Source: CAVZYN01 sp963779515
GTDB lineage: Bacteria; Pseudomonadota; Alphaproteobacteria; Rhizobiales; Hyphomicrobiaceae
DNA: 64,000 nt
Direction: 5' to 3'
Assembly: GCA_963779515.1 (NCBI GenBank)
Contig: CAVZYN010000002.1
Span: forward strand, 124,001 to 188,000
The position numbers were made by a program, and so were the translations under genes. Positions within the stretch are counted from its first letter, which is position 1, and each line of letters begins with the position of its first letter. The notes below the pieces were generated by a model. That model made no database searches, had not been told where the DNA came from, and worked only from the letters and a program-made list of their open reading frames with translations. Positions 1-8,966 of this stretch are shown piece by piece.

Positions 1-1528
1 GGAAAGCGCGTTTTTTGGCGCCATGGATGGCGCATCGAAATTTGTGCGCGGTGATGCCATCGCAGGTCTGATCATAACAGCCATCAATATTTTCGGCGGA
101 ATCGTGATCGGCGTTTTTCGGCACGATCTGCCGTTCATGAGAGCGGTCGACGTTTTCACCAAATTGTCGGTCGGCGATGGGTTGGTTACGCAAATACCAG
201 CCTTGATCGTTTCCTTGGCGGCGGGCCTGCTTGTTTCAAAAGGTGGTACGCGCGGGTCCGCCGATAAGGCCATTTTTGCGCAGTTCGGGCATTATCCCCG
301 CGCCCTGAACTTGTCGGGCGGGGTTATGGTTTTGCTCGCACTTGCACCTGGGCTTCCATTCGCACCTTTCGCAATTCTGGCTGCGGCCTTGGTTGCATCC
401 GGCACCATGATCCCGCGTTGGCGACGAGAAGTGATCGCGCGGCAAGACCAAGAAGTTGAAGTATCGAAAGAGGCTGCGGCCAAATCGCAAGAAAACTCGA
501 TCAAGGAGCTGACGCGGACCTCCGAGATTGAATTGAAGTTTGGCAAACAGATTTCGACGACGCTAATTAGGTCGAATAGCGAACTCGCAACCCGTGTCAC
601 AAAGTTGCGGCGCCGCTTCGCCAAACAGTATGGTGTGATAGTGCCGGAGATTCGGCTCTCCGATGATCTGTCGATCCAACCCAAGAGCTACCAAATACTG
701 ATCCATGGCACAGTTGCGGCCAGTTCAGAGTTGCGGCTTGGCGACGTCCTGACGGTCGTTGGGGAAGGACGGATGCCGGACATACCGGGTGATGAAACGC
801 GAGAACCGGCGTTTGGAATTAAGGCCGTATGGATCCCGGAACTATTTACAAAGGAACTAAAGCGGCAGGGGTTTGCGCCAGTGGATACAACGTCGGTTCT
901 GTTGACGCATTTGGCTGAGGTTGTGCGCAACAATCTGGCGCCACTCCTCTCCTATCGTGACATGCGAGCGATGATTGATCGATTGGATCCAGAGTACCGG
1001 CGGCTCGTCGATGAGATTTGTCCGTCCCAAATTACCTACTCAGGGCTTCAGGCAGTTTTGAAGCTACTTCTCGCCGAGCGGATATCGATCCGAAACCTGC
1101 ATCTGGTGCTTGAGGCAATCGCCGAGGTTGCACCGTTCGTACGCAAGGCTGAGCACCTTGCTGAGCACGTACGTCTTCGACTATCGCAGCAGATTTGCGG
1201 GGATCTATCCGATGGCGGTGTGCTCAAGGTGTTGAGAGTCGGTAGCCAGTGGGAACTCATCTTCCACAAGGCGCTGAGGCGGGACCCGAAGGGCGAAATC
1301 GTCGAATTCGACATCGATCCTCGCATGATCGAGCAGTTTGCCGCGGAGGCGACCAAGACAATTCATCGGCTTATGAATGAAGGTCACCAATTCGTACTTG
1401 TCGTAGCATCAGAAGCGCGCCCCTACGTGCGAATGGTGACGGAAAGATTGTTCACGACATTGCCGGTCTTGTCGCATCTTGAGATCGCGCGTGGAACCCA
1501 AGTGCAGTCGCTAGGAAGCATTTCATGA
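1..1528 (+). CDS. flhA: Flagellar biosynthesis protein FlhA, 5' end missing
   Basis: FlhA is the large inner-membrane subunit of the flagellar type III export gate; its cytosolic C-terminal ring docks chaperone-substrate complexes. The frame is open from base 2, before the first ATG at 23, and begins with the family-typical GAMDGASKFVRGDAIAG segment. The window edge therefore cuts the gene, and roughly the first 190 of about 690 residues are lost. Visible are the last transmembrane helices (residues about 12-130 of the part shown) and the whole cytoplasmic domain (LTHLAEVVRNN, TYSGLQAVLKLLL). The stop overlaps the fliR start (ATGA). In rhizobia fliQ usually lies just upstream; it is not in this window. 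Confidence 0.96.
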   Translation, partial: ESAFFGAMDGASKFVRGDAIAGLIITAINIFGGIVIGVFRHDLPFMRAVDVFTKLSVGDGLVTQIPALIVSLAAGLLVSKGGTRGSADKAIFAQFGHYPRALNLSGGVMVLLALAPGLPFAPFAILAAALVASGTMIPRWRREVIARQDQEVEVSKEAAAKSQENSIKELTRTSEIELKFGKQISTTLIRSNSELATRVTKLRRRFAKQYGVIVPEIRLSDDLSIQPKSYQILIHGTVAASSELRLGDVLTVVGEGRMPDIPGDETREPAFGIKAVWIPELFTKELKRQGFAPVDTTSVLLTHLAEVVRNNLAPLLSYRDMRAMIDRLDPEYRRLVDEICPSQITYSGLQAVLKLLLAERISIRNLHLVLEAIAEVAPFVRKAEHLAEHVRLRLSQQICGDLSDGGVLKVLRVGSQWELIFHKALRRDPKGEIVEFDIDPRMIEQFAAEATKTIHRLMNEGHQFVLVVASEARPYVRMVTERLFTTLPVLSHLEIARGTQVQSLGSIS

Positions 1529-2280
1529 AGGTGCCAGCGCTCGATCTGCTGCCGGTGGCACTGCTTGTGTTCTGCCGGGTCGCGGCTTGTGTGATGCTGC
1601 TTCCAGGTTATGCGAGCACGCGCGTACCCATGCGGGTCCGGCTATGGGTGGCAACCGCCGTGACAGGGGTCCTGGCACCATGGGTCACCGACGACATAGG
1701 CAGCGTCGAAGGGTTGTGGGATGGCGGTCGCCTGTTGCCGATGGTCGTTTCGGAGACAGTGACTGGGCTGTACATCGGGGCGACAGTTCGAGTTTTTTAT
1801 GCTGCACTGCATTTTGCGGCTATCACGATTGCATCGATGATCGGATTTTCTGGCGTATTTGCTCCCGCGATGGAAGACGCTGAACTTTCCGCTCCGATTG
1901 CGGATCTCGTGACATTAACCGCGACACTGATGTGGTTCCTCACGGAGCAGCACATCGCCGCTCTGCATGCACTTCTGTCATCGTATCAATGGTTGAAGTT
2001 CAATGACCTGCAAGATGTGATGCTCGATCTAGGTGGTTTCGTTGTACTGCTCGGGCGCAGCTTTGAGGTGGCCTTGCGCCTGGTGGCTCCGTTCCTCGTC
2101 TACGGTATTCTCGTCAATGCGGTGTTCGGTATCGTCAATCGCATGATCCCACAGATACCAGTGTATTTTATTTCGATGCCATTTGTCATTGCCGGTGGGC
2201 TCTCACTTCTATTGTTCTTGTTTGGACAGATACTCGAAGTGTTTGTTGCGGAGTTTGCGCGCGCCTTCGGCGGAGGATGA
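1525..2280 (+). CDS. fliR: Flagellar biosynthesis protein FliR
   Basis: FliR (251 aa) is a membrane subunit of the export gate and assembles with FliP and FliQ into the helical core of the secretion channel. The protein is very hydrophobic, with about six predicted membrane segments. It shows the family's GILVNAVFGIVNRMIPQIPVYF-like region near the C-terminus, where an amphipathic loop precedes the last helix. The ATG overlaps the flhA stop by four bases, which suggests translational coupling. Its partner fliP lies 22 kb away in the second operon at 24266. Length is normal for the family. Confidence 0.95.
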   Translation: MKVPALDLLPVALLVFCRVAACVMLLPGYASTRVPMRVRLWVATAVTGVLAPWVTDDIGSVEGLWDGGRLLPMVVSETVTGLYIGATVRVFYAALHFAAITIASMIGFSGVFAPAMEDAELSAPIADLVTLTATLMWFLTEQHIAALHALLSSYQWLKFNDLQDVMLDLGGFVVLLGRSFEVALRLVAPFLVYGILVNAVFGIVNRMIPQIPVYFISMPFVIAGGLSLLLFLFGQILEVFVAEFARAFGGG

Positions 2281-2283
2281 AGC

Positions 2284-2685
2284 GTGACAGGAACTGCCGA
2301 GCGGCGTGCGAAGCGGGTTCTTGCGATCCAGCGCCAGCGACAGGCGAAGGTGCTGAGCGACCTCAGGCTGCTGTTGCAGCGCAAATCGGATGCCGAACAG
2401 CGCGCACTTGAAATGGGTGCGCTTTGTGCAAGTGTTGATGCTCTTGGTCAACGCTTCAGCGATTTGGCACTTAGATACATGGTGACGGCTGAGCGTGATT
2501 TGGTGGATATCGCGGCGACTATTGATGTTCAACGCGAGGAATACCAGAAATTTGTGCTTGCAGTGCAACTCGCCGAACGCCGGCTGAGCACGGCGCAGGA
2601 CACTGCGATGAGAAGGGCTGAGCAGCAGCAAGGCGCAGAATTGGTGCGGCTGCATGCGATCCACCGCGCTGCAAGGTCGAGGTAA
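2284..2685 (+). CDS. FliJ-like coiled-coil protein
   Basis: This 133-residue, strongly charged, helical protein (RVLAIQRQRQAKVLSDLRLL, later LAERRLSTAQDTAMRRAEQQ) has the length, composition and heptad pattern of FliJ. FliJ is the soluble coiled-coil stalk that links the FliI ATPase ring to FlhA and escorts chaperones. I see no diagnostic motif, so the call rests on shape and on position just after fliR. Translation most likely starts at GTG 2284, because an AGGA box in the fliR tail sits at a normal distance. It could be another small flagellar chaperone of the same fold. Confidence 0.55.
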   Translation: MTGTAERRAKRVLAIQRQRQAKVLSDLRLLLQRKSDAEQRALEMGALCASVDALGQRFSDLALRYMVTAERDLVDIAATIDVQREEYQKFVLAVQLAERRLSTAQDTAMRRAEQQQGAELVRLHAIHRAARSR

Positions 2686-2740
2686 GCGAGCGGGATCAAG
2701 CTTGGTCGCAGCAGTTTGGTAACGCTGAAGGACAAGACAC

Positions 2741-3154
2741 ATGCGCGCGCACGAGATCGCACCGAGGATTTCAGTGACTAACCAGTTGCTTGCCGACGTG
2801 GCGCGTGGTGCGAACCCACTGGGGAATGTGGCAGGCCGTTCGGATTCGGCGGCGTTTGAAGCGGCGATGATGGTTGCTCAGGACGGTGCGCCTGCCCCCA
2901 TATCGCATGCGCGGAAGGCAGCGACCGTTAGCGCACAGCTTGAAGAGCTCATCTTTCGACAACTGCTGGAGCAACTCGTGCCGCGAGGGTCGGGCCATCT
3001 ATTTGGAAAAGGTGCTGCAGGCGACACGTGGCGCGGCATGCTCGTTGAGGGGCTGGCAAAAAGTTTTGCGGGACAGGAGCGGCTGGGACTGAGCGGTCTC
3101 GTTGAGCCGGCATTTGCGCGTGCGACCACGGCATCTTCTTATCAGAAGGTCTGA
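2741..3154 (+). CDS. FlgJ/CheL-like rod-binding protein
   Basis: The 137-residue product matches the N-terminal rod-binding domain of FlgJ, the scaffold on which the rod is polymerised in the periplasm. The signature is the run LEELIFRQLLEQL followed by GDTWRGMLVEGLAK and a terminal glycine-containing GLSGLV segment (residues about 65-125). The muramidase domain of enteric FlgJ is absent, as is usual in alphaproteobacteria, where the stand-alone domain is often called CheL. No signal peptide is seen; FlgJ itself is exported through the flagellar apparatus. It lies between the FliJ-like and FlgN-like genes in the same direction. Confidence 0.8.
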   Translation: MRAHEIAPRISVTNQLLADVARGANPLGNVAGRSDSAAFEAAMMVAQDGAPAPISHARKAATVSAQLEELIFRQLLEQLVPRGSGHLFGKGAAGDTWRGMLVEGLAKSFAGQERLGLSGLVEPAFARATTASSYQKV

Positions 3155-3157
3155 AAA

Positions 3158-3623
3158 ATGCTGAAGACAACACGCGCGGCCGTGCCGGGTCACAATGATG
3201 CGAGCGGTTCTGCTCATCGGTCGCGCGCCGAAGTGATGTCGGGCATTCCTGCCTTGGGTGGCAGTGACGATAGGATCGGAACCGTCACTGCGCTGCTGCA
3301 GCGATTGGAACTTGAGTTGGTGGGCGAGTTCGAAACACTTATCTGGTGGTCAAATCCCGGCCCTACAGGACAGTACGAACAGGAAGGGCCAAGGTCTCCT
3401 CGAACTTACCCGTGCGCTACGGGGTTTGGACGCGCGCGAGACACTGCAATATCGTGCGTTGTTGTCGCGTGTTCAGAAGGCCGCTGAGGATAATCGCGAT
3501 CGACTAAGGCTACACATGGAGGCTGCGCGTTCTGTCACATCAATGATCGCGCAATCGATGCGAGACGCTGAATCGGACGGAACGTACGGTGCCCACACGA
3601 GGAGCGCTGACAGCGAGTCATGA
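3158..3623 (+). pseudogene. FlgN-like flagellar chaperone gene with a frameshift
   Basis: Two overlapping frames together make one about 154-residue FlgN-type protein. The first (from ATG 3158) ends its convincing part at LLQRLELELVGEFETL. The second carries NRKGQGLLELTRALRGLD and a helical C-terminus that stops at 3623. FlgN-type proteins are cytosolic chaperones for hook-filament junction subunits, and the motif with N-x-K-x-x-LLEL after a first helix is typical. The join requires a one-base change between about 3340 and 3375. The second frame is supported by its stop overlapping the next start (ATGA at 3620), so the gene was recently intact, or the break is a sequencing indel. Confidence 0.65.
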
Positions 3624-4087
3624 TTTTGCACGTGATCATTGGTCTTTGGCTCTGTGTTGTCACGCTTGGTGCGGCATTCGGTGGCGCCGATTGGTCGAGC
3701 CGCCAGGCGCACAGTCCAACGGCCAGCAAGTCACCAGCCGGAAAGCTGGAGACAGTCAAATTGCGCACGATCAGTGTTCCGATCGTCGCAAATGGAGATA
3801 TCGAGGGTTATGTGGTCATGCGCCCAGCGTACCTCGCGTATTCTGCGGAGTTGAAATCGGCATCAGTCAGGCCGGACGATCTCGTTACCGATGAAGCGTT
3901 CCGTTTGCTGTATGCTGGCGCGATTCCGCGTGATCAGTCGTTGGCAAAGCAAAGCTTCTCCGACCTCTCCGCGAGAATTGCCGAAAGTGTCAACAAAAAA
4001 CTGGGGCAGCCTGTGATCAAGGAGATTTTGATTCAGGAGTTTAACTTCATTCACAAGACTGACATTCGAAAGGGACGACTGCAATGA
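3620..4087 (+). CDS. Unknown membrane-anchored protein of the flagellar cluster
   Basis: The 155-residue product has one N-terminal hydrophobic segment (residues about 3-22) and then a soluble part that should lie in the periplasm. I do not recognise a named family. The C-terminal half (SDLSARIAESVNKKLGQPVIKEILIQEFNFI) vaguely recalls the C-terminus of FliL, which also pairs an anchor with a periplasmic stator-facing domain, but a genuine FliL is encoded at 23814. It overlaps the previous stop and the next start by four bases each, so it is part of a tightly coupled flagellar operon. Confidence 0.7.
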   Translation: MILHVIIGLWLCVVTLGAAFGGADWSSRQAHSPTASKSPAGKLETVKLRTISVPIVANGDIEGYVVMRPAYLAYSAELKSASVRPDDLVTDEAFRLLYAGAIPRDQSLAKQSFSDLSARIAESVNKKLGQPVIKEILIQEFNFIHKTDIRKGRLQ

Positions 4088-4623
4088 AGGTAGATTTTGG
4101 TGAGGTTCTCTCGGCATCCTCGGCACTTCGCTTGTCGGAGCTGTCTCGCGGAACTAAGAAGGAGCCTGGTTCAATAGGTCACGTTCTGACGTATTTCTTT
4201 AGATCTGGGGTCTTCGTTGCCGGCATTGGTTGGCTTGTTTTGATTGCGCTGGCGAGCTTTTCGATATCGGTTGAAACGTCGATGACGGAGGCTGTGGTGA
4301 TGCACGTGGCCTTGCTCAGCCGAATGGCGGAAGGCATCATTATCACAGGGTTTGGACTCGCGATACTCGATGCGATCGAGCGCAATCGGGTGCTTAGCTC
4401 TCGAGCGGTGTCGTCGTTGCAGTCAAAAATTGTCTCACTGCAGCGAATTGAGGTATCGACGATGTCCACGCCAACGATAGAGCCCCGAGGCGAGCCGGTC
4501 GCTGTGGGCTCGCTGAATGGGCGGGAATACAAGCTATTTGGTGATGGCTCCGTTGAGATGGAAACGATACTCGGAAAGCGGCGCTTTGCTTCGATTCTTG
4601 ATGCCCGGGAATTTGTCGGCTAG
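4084..4623 (+). CDS. Unknown protein with two membrane segments, flagellar cluster
   Basis: 179 residues. Two hydrophobic stretches (about residues 38-58 and 72-96) are followed by a cytosolic tail with a short helix rich in serine and a final basic domain ending in ILDAREFVG. No family is recognised. The start overlaps the preceding stop (ATGA at 4084), so the gene is translationally coupled to the anchored protein at 3620; the two may act as a pair in or near the flagellar base. It is the last gene of this operon: the next reading frames run on the opposite strand. Confidence 0.65.
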   Translation: MKVDFGEVLSASSALRLSELSRGTKKEPGSIGHVLTYFFRSGVFVAGIGWLVLIALASFSISVETSMTEAVVMHVALLSRMAEGIIITGFGLAILDAIERNRVLSSRAVSSLQSKIVSLQRIEVSTMSTPTIEPRGEPVAVGSLNGREYKLFGDGSVEMETILGKRRFASILDAREFVG

Positions 4624-4884
4624 TGCCGAAGCAGGATGTTTGCTGGATGTCGTCATCCAAGCGCACCAAAAAATCTCCACGCATCATCGGCGCAGGGCAT
4701 TTGGAGTGCGAGAATGATCAGTGTTGTCATTGAGAGATAGGCGAGCAGTAAGCTGAGAGGTGCCGGGTCGAATGCGTCACAGCAAACTTGATCGGCCGCG
4801 TTGCGGCTTGCAACGTGCTGCGATGCGGCAGCTTGTTTCCGGTGTTGGCCTATGCCAATCCCGTCGCTTTGCGGCGAAAAGTGA

Positions 4885-7241
4885 TCAGTACGCATGGTGG
4901 GACTGCCTTGCTCCGGTTGCGGGTGGTTGGTTGCAGAGAGCCGGTGGTGGTCCGGCTGCCGCAGGGTCTTCGGCGAGATCGGTTGGTAACGCCGGAGCGG
5001 CAGAGGGGAGCGCTTGTTCTGCCGGCATTGGCCGGCCAAACAAATAGCCTTGTGCTTCATTGCATCCCAGCAGTGACAGTTCGAAGAGTTGTGCGCGCGT
5101 CTCGACGCCCTCCGCGATGGTGCTCATCCCCAGGCTTGCGGCAAGAGTTGTAATCGTGCGGATGATTGCATTTGCGACCGGTTTCTCGCCCAAATCCTTG
5201 ACGAAAGACCTGTCAATTTTTATGCAATCTATAGGATAAGAATGGATATAGCTCAATGATGAGTAGCCGGTGCCGAAGTCGTCCAGAGCGATCTTGATGC
5301 CACGAGCCCGCAGTTGCTGCAAAGTGTCGGTAATTGAGCGATCATTCTGCATGAGCGTTGACTCGGTAATTTCAATTTCCAGCCGCTCGGGCGCAAGGCC
5401 AGATGCCGCAATTGCGGACGCCGCGACTTCGACCAACTTTGTATCGCGGAATTGCACGGGTGAGATATTCACGCAGATCTTCAGGTGATCCGATCTGCTT
5501 GCAATTTCCTTGCAGGCTTCATGCAGAACCCAATGACCGAGCGCGGAGATGAATCCAGTTTCCTCCGCCAGTGGGATGAACACAGTGGGTGGTACGAGAC
5601 CACGTTCGGGATGTTGCCAGCGAATGAGTGCTTCGTAGCCAGTCACTTGTTCTGAATCGATCATAACGATGGGCTGATAATGAAGTTCGAATTCTCTCCG
5701 TTCGATCGAGCCCTGGAACTGAGATACAAGCTGACGTCGCGAGTTCAGCTGCAGCACTTAGTTCGGTGGTGTGGAGCTTGCATTGTCCTCTACCGTCAGC
5801 CTTGGCACTGTAGAGCGCGAGATCGGCGGCTTTCATGACCTCGCTGCCGTCGCCCGCATGATGGCGGCAAAGGACGATTCCTATGCTTACACCAATCTCA
5901 ATTCTTAGGCCGTCAATGAAGAACGGCTCACTCAGAATCCGGCAAAGCCGATTGCCAAGCTGAACACTGGCATCTTCCGAGTGGGCATTGTCCTGTAAGA
6001 TCGCGAATTCGTCGCCGCCAAGACGAGCGGCAAGGTCATCACGGCGCAAGTTCTTGCGAATGCGATCAGCAGTTGCGCGCAGCAATTTATCTCCAATCGG
6101 ATGGCCGTGTGCATCATTAACAAACTTGAAGCGATCCAAATCGAGCAAGAGAAGCGCGGAACTGCGGTCGTCCTGCGGGATCTTCAAAGAGTTGTCGAGG
6201 CGTTCAAGGAGCTGCACGCGATTGGCAAGGCCAGTCAATGAGTCGTGACGTACCAAGTTTGTGATCTTGGTCTCGTGGCGCCGGCGCCCCCTGGCCGATA
6301 GAATGATAATCACGATGATTGAGATAGAGGCCAGAGACGCGGCGCCAAGATAGATGCGGAGGTGACGGACCCATGCGTTGGTGTGATCGAGTTCGAGGGT
6401 CGAGACAAGGACGCGCAGGGGATACGTGCCGACGTCGCGGAATGCTGTGAGGCGCGCCTGTTGGGCAAACTCCTCCAAGACAAATTTGGCGCCGGCGACA
6501 TGGCTTTGCTGCCAATCGAGCGGCCGGCCTTCGCGCAAGCTTTGGCCAATCGCGCTTGCAAAGAGTTCCTGCGCCGGCACGGATGATGTCGTCGGTGCCG
6601 ATCAAAGCCAGGCCACCACTCTCACCCAAGGTCAAGGCATTGTAAGTTCGCGATAAGTGACTGGGATCAAGTGATGCAACAACAACACCGCCAAAGCGAC
6701 CATCCTGCTGCGTGATGCGTCTGGTTACCTGAATCGACCACTTCTTCGATGCGCGCCCGATCACGGGTTTGCTGATGAACAAGAGGTCGAGGTTGGACTG
6801 TTTATGAACGCGGAAGTGCTCGCGATCGCCGAGATCCAACTTCGGTCCGCTAGGTAGTCCCAATGTACTCGCGACTAGGATGCCCTGTGCGTCGATCACC
6901 GCAATCTGTAGGGTTTGATCGTCGATTGCATACGTTCGCCGAATGACGGCGGTCCAGTCATTTGGTGTGCCATCGCGCGGCTCGGAGCTGCGGATCGTCT
7001 GCAGGATACGGTCGACCTCTCCGATGGAGCGCAGCACATTCTGCTCGAACACGAGCGACAAGTTTGCCAGCTCCTGAACCATGCCCCGTTTGAGGGATAC
7101 GCGTTCGGTGTTCAGGAGCTGCAGGACGGCCAACCAAATCACAACAATCAGCATCAGACCGAAGCCAATGTGTGATTGTCGCGCCATCCACTGGGTAGAT
7201 TTCCGAAATGGGTGGGTCGCTGGTTCTGCGGTTGATATCAT
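4885..7241 (-). pseudogene. Cache-GGDEF-EAL c-di-GMP enzyme, split by two frameshifts
   Basis: Read from 7241 downward, three frames combine into one protein of about 780 residues. They give a membrane segment (IGFGLMLIVVIWLAVLQLL), a periplasmic sensor of the double-Cache type (VDRILQTIRS, QIAVIDAQGILVAS, GDREHFRVH), a second membrane helix, a GGDEF domain with the inhibitory RRDD site five residues before LGGDEF, and an EAL domain (YEALIRWQHPERG, DDFGTGYSSLSYI, KIDRSFV). Frames change near 6580 and near 5755. GGDEF makes and EAL breaks c-di-GMP. All catalytic motifs survive, so either decay is recent or the indels are sequencing errors. Start ATG 7241 is preferred to 7316 because it begins just before the membrane segment. 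Confidence 0.8.
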
Positions 7242-7512
7242 TGAGATGCACCCGAGTAGACCTGAAAACCTGTATCCAGCGCCAGGAGATTGCGGTTGGA
7301 CGCCTCGGTGCATCATGCGTGGGCATAAACGGTACCGCTTTGAGCGGTGCTGTTCAGCGCGCCATCATGGCGCGGATGAGTGGTGATTGACTGACCACTC
7401 GGCCCAGCGGGGGTGCACTAGTCTTAAACGAGAAGTACTAGCAAATTGTTTCGAACGGTAAAATGCAGCCCATTTCAGCTCCACGTCATTCAACTGACTC
7501 GAGAGCGCAAGC

Positions 7513-7941
7513 GTGGCGCAAGTCGATGCACACACTATTCCCACCAAGATGGCGCAAACGTTCGATCTGAGCGTCGCATTGGAACCCTGGCGGGCGATCA
7601 TGGAACGACGACAATTTGGGCGCCGGATCAAGAATGTTCACGGTTGGATCAGAGTCGCGGGCCGGCCAAAGATACCCTGCACGGTTCGGAATGTTTCTCC
7701 AAAAGGCGCACTGCTGGAGCTTGATCCGCCGTCATGGCTGCCGTTTCGGTTCGAGCTGCAGCTGGAGCCGGATCTCGACATCATTCACTGCGAAATCCGG
7801 CATGTGCTGCAACATGCAATCGGCGTGATGTTTTGTTCTGATGTCCAAACCGGTGCGGTGTCGTTGCCGAGCGTTTTGCAGGATAAAGACTTGTGGATGG
7901 GGGAGGGTGCGCGCCCGTTGGTCCGCCAGCAGCGCAAGTAA
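7513..7941 (+). CDS. PilZ-domain c-di-GMP receptor
   Basis: The product has the two PilZ binding signatures in the right order: an arginine motif (ERRQFGRR) and, about 25 residues later, a V-R-N-x-S-x-x-G motif (TVRNVSPKGALLEL; asparagine replaces the more usual aspartate), followed by beta strands. It therefore probably binds c-di-GMP and has no output domain of its own. The annotated start is GTG 7513; ATG 7600, directly before the arginine motif, is an equally reasonable start and would give about 113 residues. It is divergent from the broken GGDEF-EAL gene and sits among flagellar genes, which suggests control of the motor. Confidence 0.8.
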   Translation: MAQVDAHTIPTKMAQTFDLSVALEPWRAIMERRQFGRRIKNVHGWIRVAGRPKIPCTVRNVSPKGALLELDPPSWLPFRFELQLEPDLDIIHCEIRHVLQHAIGVMFCSDVQTGAVSLPSVLQDKDLWMGEGARPLVRQQRK

Positions 7942-8083
7942 GTGAAGTCGGCCTAATTCGCCGCGATTTCATCTTCACGGTGGCGTTGCGTTGCTAGTAT
8001 CCGGTGTCATGAGAACAGCGTCGTTTCATGTTGTCCTTGTGCCGAATCTGTAACTCGCAAGGTTGTTAGTCGCGGTGAAATCC

Positions 8084-8416
8084 ATGGAGATGAAATTGGA
8101 ACGAAGGCGCTTTGGGCGACGAGCCACTTGCAAGCCAGCACAGATCACCGTCGCTGGAAGGGAGGCGATTGCCTGCGTCGTTGTTGATATCTCGGAAAGT
8201 GGAGCAAGGCTTCGCTTTGCAGTAGATGAGTTGTTGCCGTCGAAGTTTGAGCTCAGCATCGAGCAGGATGATTTTATTGTCACCTGCCAGCTGGTCCACT
8301 ACCGCGATCGACATGCAGGGGTCGAATTTGTTGCGCTGCCAAAAAAACTCTCTTGGCAACGCCGGCGTGCAATAAGGGGCCCGAACTCTCTTGCGCTGCG
8401 AAAGTCGGTAGAGTAG
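8084..8416 (+). CDS. PilZ-domain c-di-GMP receptor
   Basis: A second single-domain PilZ protein, 110 residues from ATG 8084. The arginine motif ERRRFGRR lies at the N-terminus and is followed by VVVDISESGARLRF, matching the D/N-x-S-x-x-G consensus exactly. The frame is open upstream to a TTG at 8063, but ATG 8084 puts the motif close to the N-terminus as in most stand-alone PilZ proteins. It is similar in layout to the gene at 7513, so the two may be old duplicates. A cytosolic effector role in flagellar or envelope control is inferred from position only. Confidence 0.82.
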   Translation: MEMKLERRRFGRRATCKPAQITVAGREAIACVVVDISESGARLRFAVDELLPSKFELSIEQDDFIVTCQLVHYRDRHAGVEFVALPKKLSWQRRRAIRGPNSLALRKSVE

Positions 8417-8966
8417 TTCGCCTGATGACACAAAAGTTGCCAGCAGTATTGGCGGGCCGATCCAAAGCTTGGGGTCGAGTTGCAGAGTTGGCATTTAAGA
8501 TGGCTCGGCAAGCGTTGCAAAGCTGGTCGCAATTGGTTGGCCAATGATTTCGACGCACGGGTTCGTGACTGCTATCATTTGATTGATATGATTTCGACGT
8601 CCCTGATACGACGCCGGCGAGGTCAATATGGCGGTTACGTGCCAAGCCAAGGTGTCAAAGAGTATGTAGCGCGGAATTTCGCCGACGCAGGAGCCGTGCC
8701 ATATTCGAGATCCTGTGTAGGATTGCTACGAACGGCGGCAATAATTTCTAAAGGCATGAGCGCTATCATTTGTATGCCTGAAAGGTGTCATGGACGTGCT
8801 CGGGCGTCCAACGCAGAGCATGATGCTCTTGCTCTTTGTGCGCTTCGCACATGGACACCCTCGACGCATGACGCGCAGGTTTGATCAATCAATTGAAGTT
8901 GCTCAAGAGGCGGCGGGGGGACCCGGCGTCGGACACGAGTGTCGCGTTTTGGATCGGAGGGTGGTT
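8417..8966. other. Stretch without a recognised gene
   Basis: Between the second PilZ gene and the start of the PAS-GGDEF gene. The frame of the latter is open back to about 8790, but that part (rich in isolated cysteines and arginines) does not resemble any domain. The rest shows no coding pattern, RNA gene or clear repeat. It presumably carries the promoter for the diguanylate cyclase gene. Confidence 0.4.

Noticed and set aside
4653..5060. Minus-strand frame over the 3' end of the EAL gene
   Set aside because: It lies mainly in the shadow of the EAL reading frame and has no motif.
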